A stretch of 9,266 bases of DNA from an uncultured Prevotella sp. (GTDB taxonomy: Bacteria; Bacteroidota; Bacteroidia; Bacteroidales; Bacteroidaceae): the NCBI GenBank assembly GCA_900548195.1, contig URJQ01000113.1, positions 1 through 9,266 on the forward strand, given 5' to 3'. The notes beneath the pieces are model-generated. The model made no database searches. It worked only from the letters and a program-made list of their open reading frames with translations, and was not told the origin of the DNA. The position numbers were made by a program, and so were the translations under genes. Of the stretch, positions 1-6,239 are shown one piece after another. Position 1 is the first letter of the stretch. Every line of letters begins with the position of its first letter.

Positions 1-62
1 AACATTGAACTACTATGTAGCTCAGGGTCTCGCTTAGCTGCCATAACAAATAATTTTTTCAT
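1..62 (-). CDS. N-terminus of an unidentified leftward gene (partial)
   Basis: An ATG at 62-60 on the minus strand opens a frame that stays open to the left edge (20 codons, beginning MKKLFVMAAKRDPELH). It is AT-rich upstream, with a weak GAAAGAG purine stretch just before the ATG. A consensus Bacteroidota promoter at 183-214 points the same way and gives a leader of about 115 nt. Too little protein is visible to name a family. It does not read as a clear signal peptide, because the hydrophobic stretch is broken by KRD. A second in-frame ATG at codon 7 is an alternative start. The frame is short enough to be open by chance, so support comes mainly from the promoter. Confidence 0.4.
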   Translation of the reverse strand, partial: MKKLFVMAAKRDPELHSSSM

Positions 63-104
63 AACTCTTTCAATTTATAAATTTAAAACTGTTAATATTC
101 TCGT

Positions 105-135
105 AGCTTTTGAAATAGTATGTTACTATAAAGCT
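105..135 (-). promoter_or_regulatory. Hairpin in the leader of the leftward gene
   Basis: AGCTTT (105-110) pairs with AAAGCT (130-135), and ATAGTA (115-120) pairs with TACTAT (124-129) around a 3-nt loop, with a 4-nt bulge (111-114). This makes a 12-bp interrupted stem. It lies in the presumed 5' untranslated region between the minus-strand promoter and the ATG at 62. There is no U-tract, so it is not an obvious terminator. Any regulatory role is inference. Confidence 0.35.
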
Positions 136-182
136 GAAAATGAGGTAGCCATTTATCATGCCTTTCCATCATCTCTCGGGTG

Positions 183-214
183 CAAAGATATAATTTTTCA
201 CAATAGAGTCCAAA
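183..214 (-). promoter_or_regulatory. Bacteroidota-type promoter, leftward
   Basis: Read on the minus strand, TTTG (214-211) is followed after exactly 20 nt by TATCTTTG (190-183). This matches the Bacteroidota housekeeping consensus TTTG-N19-21-TAnnTTTG. Transcription would start near 177 and run left toward the frame opening at 62. It is back-to-back with the rightward promoter at 305-335. Confidence 0.7.
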
Positions 215-304
215 CAAATTAATGATTATTTGCTAAAATCGGGCGAAAAAACACGAAATTGTTACCAAATAGAATGTTTTTAGATTTTTTTTATCCCCGT
301 TTTC

Positions 305-335
305 TTGCATTGTTTCATAAAAAGTTGTATCTTTG
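305..335 (+). promoter_or_regulatory. Bacteroidota-type promoter for the tandem small membrane proteins
   Basis: TTG (305-307) is followed after 20 nt by TATCTTTG (328-335). This fits the sigma-ABfr consensus apart from the first T of the upstream box. Initiation would fall near 342, leaving only about 20 nt before the ATG at 363. It supports real transcription of the two small genes downstream. Confidence 0.7.
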
Positions 336-362
336 CAAAGTAAAAAAGAAAGGAAAATAAAT

Positions 363-488
363 ATGGATGCTCATGAACTTAATACTTGGCTTATATTAGG
401 AACCCTTTTCTTGCTTTGTTTGGTAGGATTAGGAATCGGTATCTATGATACAATGAAGCAAAAGAAAGAAAAAAGCCTTTCGGCTTAA
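363..488 (+). CDS. Small single-helix membrane protein A (41 aa)
   Basis: An unrecognised 41-aa protein with a short polar, acidic N-terminus (MDAHELNT), one hydrophobic segment at about residues 9-28, and a basic tail (KQKKEK) after a Tyr at 28. By the positive-inside rule the tail would be cytoplasmic. The gene sits about 20 nt downstream of a consensus promoter, and the motif AAAGGAAAATAA ends 2 nt before its ATG. The same 12-mer stands 2 nt before the next gene, whose product is a clear paralogue (14 of 32 identical residues, ungapped). Coding status is supported by the paralogy, promoter, shared leader and downstream terminator. It is below the length cut-off of many gene callers. Function is unknown. 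Confidence 0.75.
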   Translation: MDAHELNTWLILGTLFLLCLVGLGIGIYDTMKQKKEKSLSA

Positions 489-500
489 AGGAAAATAATT

Positions 501-623
501 ATGACTACACAAGAAATTAATTTCGCAATGATTTGTGGAGCACTCATCCTGATATGTCTTTTTGCTGTCGGGTTGATTATTTACGAAAAGAGCCAGCAAA
601 AGAAGAATGCTCAATGGGAATAA
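501..623 (+). CDS. Small single-helix membrane protein B (40 aa), paralogue of A
   Basis: An unrecognised 40-aa protein with the same plan as the preceding gene: polar N-terminus (MTTQEINF), hydrophobic helix at about residues 9-27, then Tyr and a polar/basic tail (EKSQQKKN). It aligns without gaps to protein A from the shared Glu near residue 5, keeping E, N, I, G, L, L, C, L, G, I, Y and QKK. The spacer is 12 nt, and the leader AAAGGAAAATAA overlaps the stop codon of gene A, so the two are probably co-transcribed and perhaps translationally coupled. A strong terminator starts one base after the stop. Possible roles are accessory subunit of a membrane complex or regulatory peptide, but nothing in the sequence decides. 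Confidence 0.75.
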   Translation: MTTQEINFAMICGALILICLFAVGLIIYEKSQQKKNAQWE

Positions 624-665
624 AAAAATCCCCTATACAGTATAAAAGATGTATAGGGGATTTTT
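624..665. terminator. Bidirectional intrinsic terminator
   Basis: A perfect 16-bp stem (624-639 with 650-665, core TCCCCTATACA) has a 10-nt loop. It is flanked by a T-rich run on the plus strand (661-673, one C) and by a run of seven T on the minus strand. It lies between the small membrane protein pair (ending 623) and the converging S4 gene (ending 672), and can serve both. Confidence 0.93.
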
Positions 666-671
666 CTTTTT

Positions 672-1091
672 TTATTCATCTTCGTCCCAGTCTTCTTCGT
701 CAAATCCAAACATGGCTGGATCTACGAAGGCGTCCAGGGCTCGGCGTTCCTTCTTGGTTGGGCGACCAGTGCCTCTTGCTCTATCTACGAATCCGCTGAT
801 GCGACTCATCTCCAGCAATTCATATTGCTTAGGATCGGTCACGTTCTTATAGACTCCGAAGAGCATTTTGGCTCCTACACGCTGCTCTATGCAATCGAGC
901 ACCTCGAAAGAGTAGGTGATAGGGGCTTTCTTCACGCTCACCACATCGCCACGCTTGATGATGAAGGAAGGCTTTCTCGTTACGCCTCCCACCATGACGC
1001 GGCCATTCTTACAGGCATCGGCAGCAATGCTGCGAGTCTTGTAAATGCGGGCAGCCCAGAGCCACTTGTCTATTCTTGCTGATTCTTTCAT
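672..1091 (-). CDS. hslR: S4-domain RNA-binding protein, Hsp15 (HslR) family
   Basis: A 139-aa protein, close to the family's usual length of about 130. The N-terminal S4 fold covers residues 6-65, with the typical opening RIDKWLWAARIYKTRS, then the A-x-x-A-C-x-x-G-R-V-x-V-x-G block and a GDVV turn. The C-terminal part carries a basic stretch (GTGRPTKKERRALD) and ends in a very acidic tail (DEEDWDEDE). Hsp15 family members bind 50S subunits that carry stalled nascent-chain tRNA; the related RqcP acts in ribosome quality control. This role fits its position 2 nt downstream of pth, which releases peptidyl-tRNA, and in the same operon as rplY. The stop lies next to the bidirectional terminator. 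Confidence 0.92.
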   Translation of the reverse strand: MKESARIDKWLWAARIYKTRSIAADACKNGRVMVGGVTRKPSFIIKRGDVVSVKKAPITYSFEVLDCIEQRVGAKMLFGVYKNVTDPKQYELLEMSRISGFVDRARGTGRPTKKERRALDAFVDPAMFGFDEEDWDEDE

Positions 1092-1093
1092 GA

Positions 1094-1666
1094 TTATTTC
1101 TTTCCTAGCTTATTGTATTGGTTCATGGTGATGTCGATACCAGCCAATACGAAGCTCTTGATAATCTCTACACCCAGGTCGATGGCCGGCTGCAGCTGCT
1201 TCATGTCTTCCTCAGTATATTTGCCCAGCACCCAGTCTATCTGGCCGCCACGTGGATAATCGTTGCCGATGCCCATGCGCAGGCGGGCATAGTTCTGACC
1301 GATAAGCTGCTGGATATGTCCCAATCCGTTATGGCCGCCGTTGCTGCCGTTCGCCTTCAGTCGGAAAGCACCCAAAGGCAGGGCTAGCTCATCGCTGATA
1401 ACGAGCAGTCGGCTCTGGTCAATCTTTTCCTGATTCAGCCAATATCTTACCGCATTACCGCTGAGGTTCATGAATGTGGTAGGTTTGAGCAGGAAAATCT
1501 TTCTTCCCTTGAGCGTAGTCTCGGCTACGAAGCCATATCGCTTATCCTCAAAATGAATATTGGACGCTTTAGCAAAAGCGTCCAATACCATAAATCCTGT
1601 GTTGTGCCTGGTGCCGGCGTATTCATCGCCAGGGTTACCAAGCCCACAAATCAAATATTTATCCAA
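1094..1666 (-). CDS. pth: Peptidyl-tRNA hydrolase
   Basis: A full-length 190-aa Pth (EC 3.1.1.29), which hydrolyses the ester bond of peptidyl-tRNA to recycle tRNA released from stalled ribosomes in the cytosol. The signature [18 protein letters not shown] is at residues 8-25, with the catalytic His at 21 and the conserved Asn at 11. The second motif, [10 protein letters not shown], is at 61-70 (Asn67). SDELALP at 91-97 holds the Asp (92) that supports the His, and GSNGGHNGL at 107-115 holds Asn113. All core catalytic positions are present. It lies between rplY (49-nt gap upstream) and the S4 protein gene (2-nt gap downstream, suggesting translational coupling). Confidence 0.97.
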   Translation of the reverse strand: MDKYLICGLGNPGDEYAGTRHNTGFMVLDAFAKASNIHFEDKRYGFVAETTLKGRKIFLLKPTTFMNLSGNAVRYWLNQEKIDQSRLLVISDELALPLGAFRLKANGSNGGHNGLGHIQQLIGQNYARLRMGIGNDYPRGGQIDWVLGKYTEEDMKQLQPAIDLGVEIIKSFVLAGIDITMNQYNKLGKK

Positions 1667-1715
1667 TGTTTGATAATGCTTTACTCAGGTTCGTAAAATC
1701 TCGATGACTTATCAA

Positions 1716-2321
1716 TTAAGCCTCCTCTTCAGTTGCAGCCTGTGCAGCGAGCTGAGCGTTACGTGTCATCTTGATAGAGCAAACTACAACAGCCTTGCTT
1801 GTAGCCAACTCGAGACCCTCGAATGAGAGGTCACCTACCTTGATGCTCTTACCGATCTTCAACTCTGTAACGTCGATATCGAGGTGCTCAGGAATAACCT
1901 GGTAAGGAGCTGTAACGTTGATCTTACGGATAGAGAGGTTCATACGACCACCATCACGTACACCTGCAGCGTGACCTACGAGGTTTACAGGGATACCAAC
2001 AGTGATTGGCTTCTCAGGAGTTACCTCGAAGAAGTCAACGTGGAGAATAGCGTCAGTTACTGGGTGGAACTGAATCTCCTTCAGGATAGCCTGATGCTTC
2101 TCGCCGTCGATGTCGAGGTTGATGATGTAGATGTTAGGAGTGTAAACTGCCTTACGGAGCTCAGAGAATGAAACTGTGAAAGCTTCAGCTACAGGGAGAC
2201 CATTCTCGCCCTTCTTCTCACCGTAAAGATTACATGGGATAAGACCCTCCTTACGCATCATCTTTGATGCCTTCTTGCCGAGGTCATTTCTCTTCTGACC
2301 TTTAACATTGATTTCTAACAT
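1716..2321 (-). CDS. rplY: 50S ribosomal protein L25/Ctc (bL25)
   Basis: A 201-aa long-form bL25 (Ctc/TL5 type), which binds 5S rRNA on the large ribosomal subunit. The N-terminal RNA-binding beta domain (about residues 1-95) starts LEINVKGQKRNDLGKKASKMMRKEGLIPCNLYG, in which G-K-K-A-S and the I-P-x-x-x-Y-G motif are the family markers. The C-terminal domain (about 100-185) contains TPEKPITVGIPVNLVGHAAGVRDGG and IPEHLDIDVTELKIGKSIKV. It ends in an Ala/Glu-rich tail. It is first in an rplY-pth-hslR operon and is preceded by a leader of about 97 nt from the promoter at 2426-2457. The translation-related neighbours fit the pairing of bL25 with pth seen in many bacteria. Confidence 0.97.
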   Translation of the reverse strand: MLEINVKGQKRNDLGKKASKMMRKEGLIPCNLYGEKKGENGLPVAEAFTVSFSELRKAVYTPNIYIINLDIDGEKHQAILKEIQFHPVTDAILHVDFFEVTPEKPITVGIPVNLVGHAAGVRDGGRMNLSIRKINVTAPYQVIPEHLDIDVTELKIGKSIKVGDLSFEGLELATSKAVVVCSIKMTRNAQLAAQAATEEEA

Positions 2322-2425
2322 AATTGTGTTACTCTAAATTAAGTTGTTAAACGATAATTGTTATTTGCTTAATTCGCCATCACACTGAGTCACCTCAAAT
2401 GGGGATGCGCTCAAAAAAAGCGGTG

Positions 2426-2457
2426 CAAAGTTACACATTTATATTGATATAGACAAA
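2426..2457 (-). promoter_or_regulatory. Bacteroidota-type promoter of the rplY-pth-hslR operon
   Basis: On the minus strand TTTG (2457-2454) precedes TAACTTTG (2433-2426) by exactly 20 nt, a full match to the consensus. Transcription would start near 2419, giving a leader of about 97 nt before the rplY ATG at 2321. The leader contains a 7-bp inverted repeat (AATTAAG 2337-2343 with CTTAATT 2368-2374), which might be a weak structure. The promoter is divergent from the nusB promoter at 2505-2536. Confidence 0.8.
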
Positions 2458-2504
2458 GAATTCTATAAAAATCGTAAAAAAAATGATTAAAATCACTCCA
2501 TTTG

Positions 2505-2536
2505 TTTGTTTATTACGTGATATTTTAATACCTTTG
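2505..2536 (+). promoter_or_regulatory. Bacteroidota-type promoter of the nusB operon
   Basis: TTTG (2505-2508), 20 nt, then TACCTTTG (2529-2536) match the consensus perfectly. A second TTTG lies immediately upstream (2501-2504). Transcription would start near 2543, about 80 nt before the preferred nusB start. No other consensus promoter was found between here and ybbR, so nusB and yajC at least probably share it. Confidence 0.8.
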
Positions 2537-2621
2537 CATCGATTGTTGGCCTGAAGCGCAGGTACAGCTAATGGAGCAATCAAGTTATTAACTGATGAAT
2601 TTACAGAAAAGGACCTTACAA

Positions 2622-3569
2622 ATGATTAACAGAAAACTTATCAGAATCAAGGCAGTGCAGTTGACGTATGCCTACTTCCAAAATGGAAATCACAATATCG
2701 ATAACGCTGAAAAAGAGTTGATTTTCAGTTTGTCAAAAGCTTACCACCTTTATAATTATTTGCTCCTTCTTATAGTCTCACTGACAAAGATTGCACGTAA
2801 GCAATATGAAGTGGATTGCGCACGCGCTGCACGCGAGGGATCTGGTCTGCCTTCTTCTAAGTTTGTAAACAATAAGTTTGAACTCCAATTGGAGAATAAT
2901 GATATGCTCCGTGAGTTTAATGAGGAGCAGAAGCGTATCTGGGATGACAATATCGAGTTTGTTCGTAAGCTCTTCCTCCAGATAGAGCAGTGTGAAGCTT
3001 ACAAGGAATACTTGGCTTCCAAAGAGGATGATTATGAAGCAGATCGTGAACTTTGGCGTAAATTATATCGTCAATTCATTCAGGATAATGATGATCTCTC
3101 CGCTGTCTTGGAAGAGATTAGCCTTTATTGGAATGACGACAAGGATGTGGTTGACACCTTTGTTCTGAAGACAATCAAGAGATTTACAGAGAAATCTTCT
3201 GCCAAGGAGCCTCTTCTTCCTGAATATAAGGATGAGGAAGACCGCGAGTTTGCACGTAAATTATTCCGTGCTTGCGTACTTAATGCAGACCAATATCAGC
3301 GCTATATGAGTGAGGCTTCACTCAACTGGGATTTCTCTCGCCTCGCATACATGGATGTTGTCATCATGCAGCTCGCCATTGCGGAAATGCTCAACTTCCC
3401 TAATATCCCTGTCAATGTCACTATCAATGAATATGTGGAATTGGCAAAACTTTACTCCACTCCTCGTAGTGGCGCATACATCAATGGTATGCTTGATACT
3501 ATTGCCCGACATCTTATCGAGACTGGAAAAATGCATAAGGTGATGGGTGATAAAAATAATAATGCATAA
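2622..3569 (+). CDS. nusB: Transcription antitermination / rRNA processing factor NusB, long Bacteroidota form
   Basis: NusB binds boxA RNA with S10 (NusE) in the rRNA antitermination complex. I chose the ATG at 2622 (315 aa). The frame is open from an ATG at 2595, but MINRKLIRIKAVQLTYAYFQNG is the usual N-terminus of this family in Bacteroidota, and AAAAGGAC lies about 10 nt before it. The N-terminal helix opening IRIKAVQLTYAYFQ is followed by a long charged helical middle region absent from the roughly 140-aa proteobacterial NusB. The conserved NusB core is C-terminal (about residues 200-300), with DREFARKLFRACV, WDFSRLAYMDVVIMQLAIAEML, PVNVTINEYVELAKLYS and SGAYINGMLDTIAR. yajC follows after 24 nt. 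Confidence 0.93.
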   Translation: MINRKLIRIKAVQLTYAYFQNGNHNIDNAEKELIFSLSKAYHLYNYLLLLIVSLTKIARKQYEVDCARAAREGSGLPSSKFVNNKFELQLENNDMLREFNEEQKRIWDDNIEFVRKLFLQIEQCEAYKEYLASKEDDYEADRELWRKLYRQFIQDNDDLSAVLEEISLYWNDDKDVVDTFVLKTIKRFTEKSSAKEPLLPEYKDEEDREFARKLFRACVLNADQYQRYMSEASLNWDFSRLAYMDVVIMQLAIAEMLNFPNIPVNVTINEYVELAKLYSTPRSGAYINGMLDTIARHLIETGKMHKVMGDKNNNA

Positions 3570-3593
3570 CAATTACAAAACAAAAATAAAACT

Positions 3594-3911
3594 ATGAATT
3601 CAATGATTCTTGCAGCCCAGGCCCAGCAGGGCGGTGGCCTCTCTATGATTATCATGATGGTCGTTATCTTCGCTATCATGTGGTTGTTTATGATTCGTCC
3701 TCAGCAGAAGAAACAGAAGGAAATCCGTAATTTCCAGAATTCTCTCGCTGAAGGAACTCATGTCGTAACAGGTGGCGGTATTCATGGTACTGTCAAGAAG
3801 ATCGACCTCGAAAAGAACGCAGTAGAAATCGAAATCGCTCGTGGCGTAGTCGTTACTTGCGATCGTTCTTACGTTTTTGCTGACGCTTCTGGTGTTCAGA
3901 TGAATAAGTAA
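3594..3911 (+). CDS. yajC: Preprotein translocase accessory subunit YajC
   Basis: A 105-aa membrane protein of typical YajC length. A short Ala/Gln/Gly-rich N-terminus leads into one transmembrane helix (about residues 17-35), then the family hallmark FMIRPQQKKQKE. A small soluble domain follows, with EGTHVVTGGGIHGTVKKID and a final beta-rich segment ending near residue 100. YajC associates with SecDF in the inner membrane during protein export. Its place directly after nusB is one I recall for Bacteroidota. It is followed by a 207-nt gap before the ybbR-like gene. Confidence 0.95.
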   Translation: MNSMILAAQAQQGGGLSMIIMMVVIFAIMWLFMIRPQQKKQKEIRNFQNSLAEGTHVVTGGGIHGTVKKIDLEKNAVEIEIARGVVVTCDRSYVFADASGVQMNK

Positions 3912-4064
3912 TCCGAGACTGACGGTCGTTTCCGAATCGCTTTGAGTGATTGGTATTTGGAATTACGAAACACGTTATTTCCCTGATAAAGGTCTTATAC
4001 CTCTTTTATTATTAAGCAAATGCAAGTTTGTGGAAAATAGGTAGTAAGACTCACTGTTCCAGTA

Positions 4065-4098
4065 AGACCGTGAATTAGTCAGTTTGACGTTGCGGTCT
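4065..4098 (+). promoter_or_regulatory. Structured element upstream of the ybbR-like gene
   Basis: The 207-nt gap between yajC and the ybbR-like gene (3912-4118) has no convincing frame and no consensus promoter. It contains a nested hairpin: AGACCG (4065-4070) with CGGTCT (4093-4098) enclosing GTCA (4078-4081) with TGAC (4085-4088) around a GTT loop. The left arm overlaps the second copy of a direct repeat AGTAAGAC (4043-4050 and 4061-4068). The hairpin ends 20 nt before the ATG at 4119. A role in translation or mRNA processing is possible but not shown. Confidence 0.3.
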
Positions 4099-4118
4099 GA
4101 GTAAATGATACTAAATAT

Positions 4119-5096
4119 ATGGAATGGAAAAACGCTAATATGGCTATCAAGGACTTCTTCTTTATGTTCGTAAATAAGGAGTTCTTGATCTTTCTCTTTT
4201 TTCTCGCTGTGAGCGCAGGTTTCTGGTGTATGATTTCTCTCAACGAGACTTACGAGAAAGAGGTTTGTGTGCCTTTGCAGTTGGTCGGTGTGCCTGACAA
4301 TGTGGTTATCACTGATCCGCTACCTGATACTGTTAAGGTAGTGCTGAAAGATAAGGGCTATACTTTGATGAGTTATCTCTATGGTGACGCTATCAGACCT
4401 GTCGTAGTAAGTTTCAATAATTGTTCCAAGAAGAATGACCGTGGCTCTATTACTCAGGGAGACTTTATCAAACTGCTCTATGCCAAGCTCTTTGGCAACA
4501 CGAAGATAGTATCTGTCAAGGCAGAGAAATGGGATTTTACCTTCAATTACGGCCTTGCCAAGATGGTGCCGGTGGTAATCGAAGGTGAGATAAAGGCATA
4601 TGATGATTATTATATTGCCCGTACAGAGATAAGTCCTGAAATCGTTAAGATTTATTCTTCTAAAGAGAAACTGGACAGTATCGAAGAGGTCTTTACAGAC
4701 CAACTCAATCTGACCAATTTTAAGGATACCGTTTCTCGTACAATAACGATAAAGAAGATGCCTGGCGTAAAAGTGGAACCTTCACAGGTAAAGGTGAAAT
4801 TCTATGCTGATAAGATGATTGAGACCGAGATAATGGCTCCAGTCAAGGCTATAAATATGCCTGAGAATCTTCTCTTTCGTCCGTTCCCTGCAAGGGTTCC
4901 GATTCGCGTCGTTGTAGGCAAAGCCAATTTCAAAAGTCTTAATCCTGACGATTTTATCGTGGAGACAGACTATAAGGAACTGCCAAGTAATCCGGATGAG
5001 AAATGTAATCTCACTCTGCGCAGTGTGCCTCGTTACGTCATAAGTGCTTCGCTAAACGTCAAACAGGTGGAGTATCTTGTCGAAACTGTAGAATAA
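4119..5096 (+). CDS. YbbR-like (CdaR-family) membrane-anchored protein
   Basis: A 325-aa protein with a short cytoplasmic N-terminus, one transmembrane helix (about residues 17-38, FLIFLFFLAVSAGFWCMISL) and a long extracytoplasmic beta-rich region. The opening after the helix (NETYEKEVCVPLQLVGVPDNVVI, then a DTVKVVLK strand) and the later repeat (VPVVIEGEIKAYDDYY, EISPEIVKIYSSKEKLDSIEEVFTDQLNLT) match YbbR-domain style. In Firmicutes CdaR modulates the cyclic-di-AMP synthase CdaA, but no such gene is present here, so that role is not implied. coaE follows after 7 nt, which suggests co-translation. Confidence 0.85.
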   Translation: MEWKNANMAIKDFFFMFVNKEFLIFLFFLAVSAGFWCMISLNETYEKEVCVPLQLVGVPDNVVITDPLPDTVKVVLKDKGYTLMSYLYGDAIRPVVVSFNNCSKKNDRGSITQGDFIKLLYAKLFGNTKIVSVKAEKWDFTFNYGLAKMVPVVIEGEIKAYDDYYIARTEISPEIVKIYSSKEKLDSIEEVFTDQLNLTNFKDTVSRTITIKKMPGVKVEPSQVKVKFYADKMIETEIMAPVKAINMPENLLFRPFPARVPIRVVVGKANFKSLNPDDFIVETDYKELPSNPDEKCNLTLRSVPRYVISASLNVKQVEYLVETVE

Positions 5097-5103
5097 TCTG
5101 CTT

Positions 5104-5673
5104 ATGAAAAGAATTGCAATCACAGGTGGAATAGGTTCCGGGAAATCGTTTCTTTGTCGCCTTCTCGAAGAAAGAGGCATACAGATATATGATTGTGATG
5201 ATGCTGCAAAACGACTTATGCGTCACGATAAGCAATTACAAGAGAAACTGATACATCTTATTGGCCCCGACACTTACGTGAAAGGAGAACTTAATAAGCC
5301 TGTTGTAGCGCAGTTTCTTCTTGCTTCTGAAGCAAATAAGCAAGCGATAAATTCTATCGTTCATCCTGCAGTAATACAGGACTTTTATGCTTCTGGTATG
5401 CAGTGGATGGAATGTGCGATTCTTTTTGATGCTAACCTTCAGGATAGTGTGGATGCCGTGGTTTGTGTCTCTGCTCCTGAAGCAATTCGCATTGAGAGAA
5501 TAATGCGACGTGATAATATCACTAATGCAAAGGCAAAGCAATGGATTGACGCCCAAATATCGCAAGAAAGGGTCGAGCAAATGTCTGATTTCGTCATCCA
5601 AAACGATGGCGTAACGCCTATGGATAAGCAGATAGACCAACTCTTGAGCGAGTGGTCTAAATGGGTAAATTAG
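5104..5673 (+). CDS. coaE: Dephospho-CoA kinase
   Basis: A 189-aa protein of usual CoaE length (EC 2.7.1.24), which phosphorylates dephospho-CoA in the last step of coenzyme A synthesis in the cytosol. The P-loop GGIGSGKS is at residues 8-15. The substrate-side acidic motif IYDCDDAAKRLM is at 28-39. The middle lid region includes SIVHPAV, then ECAILFDANLQDSVDAVVCV in place of the common E-x-P-L-L-F-E, and R-I-M-R-R-D with a terminal Q-I-S-Q-E, as expected for the nucleotide-binding lid. It starts 7 nt after the ybbR-like stop. Confidence 0.96.
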   Translation: MKRIAITGGIGSGKSFLCRLLEERGIQIYDCDDAAKRLMRHDKQLQEKLIHLIGPDTYVKGELNKPVVAQFLLASEANKQAINSIVHPAVIQDFYASGMQWMECAILFDANLQDSVDAVVCVSAPEAIRIERIMRRDNITNAKAKQWIDAQISQERVEQMSDFVIQNDGVTPMDKQIDQLLSEWSKWVN

Positions 5674-5762
5674 TCAGTCCTTACGCATTTTAGCGCTGAG
5701 AAAGCTCCCTATAAATAGTATAAAAACATAATAATAACAAATAATCTCAAGTTAACAAAGAA

Positions 5763-6206
5763 ATGCAACAGACAATCCTTGCCATCTCTGGCAAACCAGG
5801 ACTTTACAAATTGGTATCTCGCGCAAAAGCAAGTCTTATCGTAGAGATTCTTGATGAAACTCACAAGCGCATCCCTGCTTTCGCTTCTGACCGCGTTACT
5901 TCTCTCGCTGACATAGCTATGTACACATACGAGGACGATGTTCCTTTGATGACAATCCTTGCTTCTCTTCGTGATAAGGAAGAGGGTAAAGAAGCTTCTA
6001 TCAATTATAAGAAAGCAAGTGGAGCTGAACTTCAGGAGTATTTCGCTGCTATCCTTCCAAACTTTGACCGTGAGCGTGTTCACACAAGCGATATTAAGAA
6101 ACTTATTCAGTGGTACAACATCCTCGTTAAGGCAGGCGTGACTGACTTTGAGGATGCTCTTGCTCCAACAGCAGGCAATAATATCGACGACCGCAATGCA
6201 GAGTAA
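5763..6206 (+). CDS. DUF5606 family protein
   Basis: A 147-aa soluble protein. The N-terminal block LAISGKPGLYKLVSRAKASLIVEILDE, then RIPAFASDRVTSLADIAMYT, is characteristic of the DUF5606 family, which I know mainly from Bacteroidota. The C-terminal half is helical (GAELQEYFAAILPNFDRERVHTSDIKKLIQWYNIL), ending in a low-complexity polar tail. Function is unknown. The beta-rich N-terminus suggests a small binding domain. It follows coaE after an 89-nt AT-rich gap with no consensus promoter, and the exchanger gene follows after 33 nt. Confidence 0.88.
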   Translation: MQQTILAISGKPGLYKLVSRAKASLIVEILDETHKRIPAFASDRVTSLADIAMYTYEDDVPLMTILASLRDKEEGKEASINYKKASGAELQEYFAAILPNFDRERVHTSDIKKLIQWYNILVKAGVTDFEDALAPTAGNNIDDRNAE

Positions 6207-6239
6207 CTGCAGAAGGACAATCTGGTGTAAATAGCTTTT

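Noticed and set aside
533..852. Two plus-strand frames running across the terminator into the S4 gene
   Set aside because: They overlap small protein B, the terminator and a well-identified minus-strand gene, and show no family motif.
2595..2621. Upstream ATG for nusB adding nine residues
   Set aside because: The family N-terminus aligns from MINRKLIRIK at 2622, with a better purine-rich site in front. The upstream start remains possible but is less likely.
3985..4010. Possible terminator after yajC (AGGT/ACCT with a T-rich end)
   Set aside because: The stem is only 4 bp plus a bulged extension, too weak to call.
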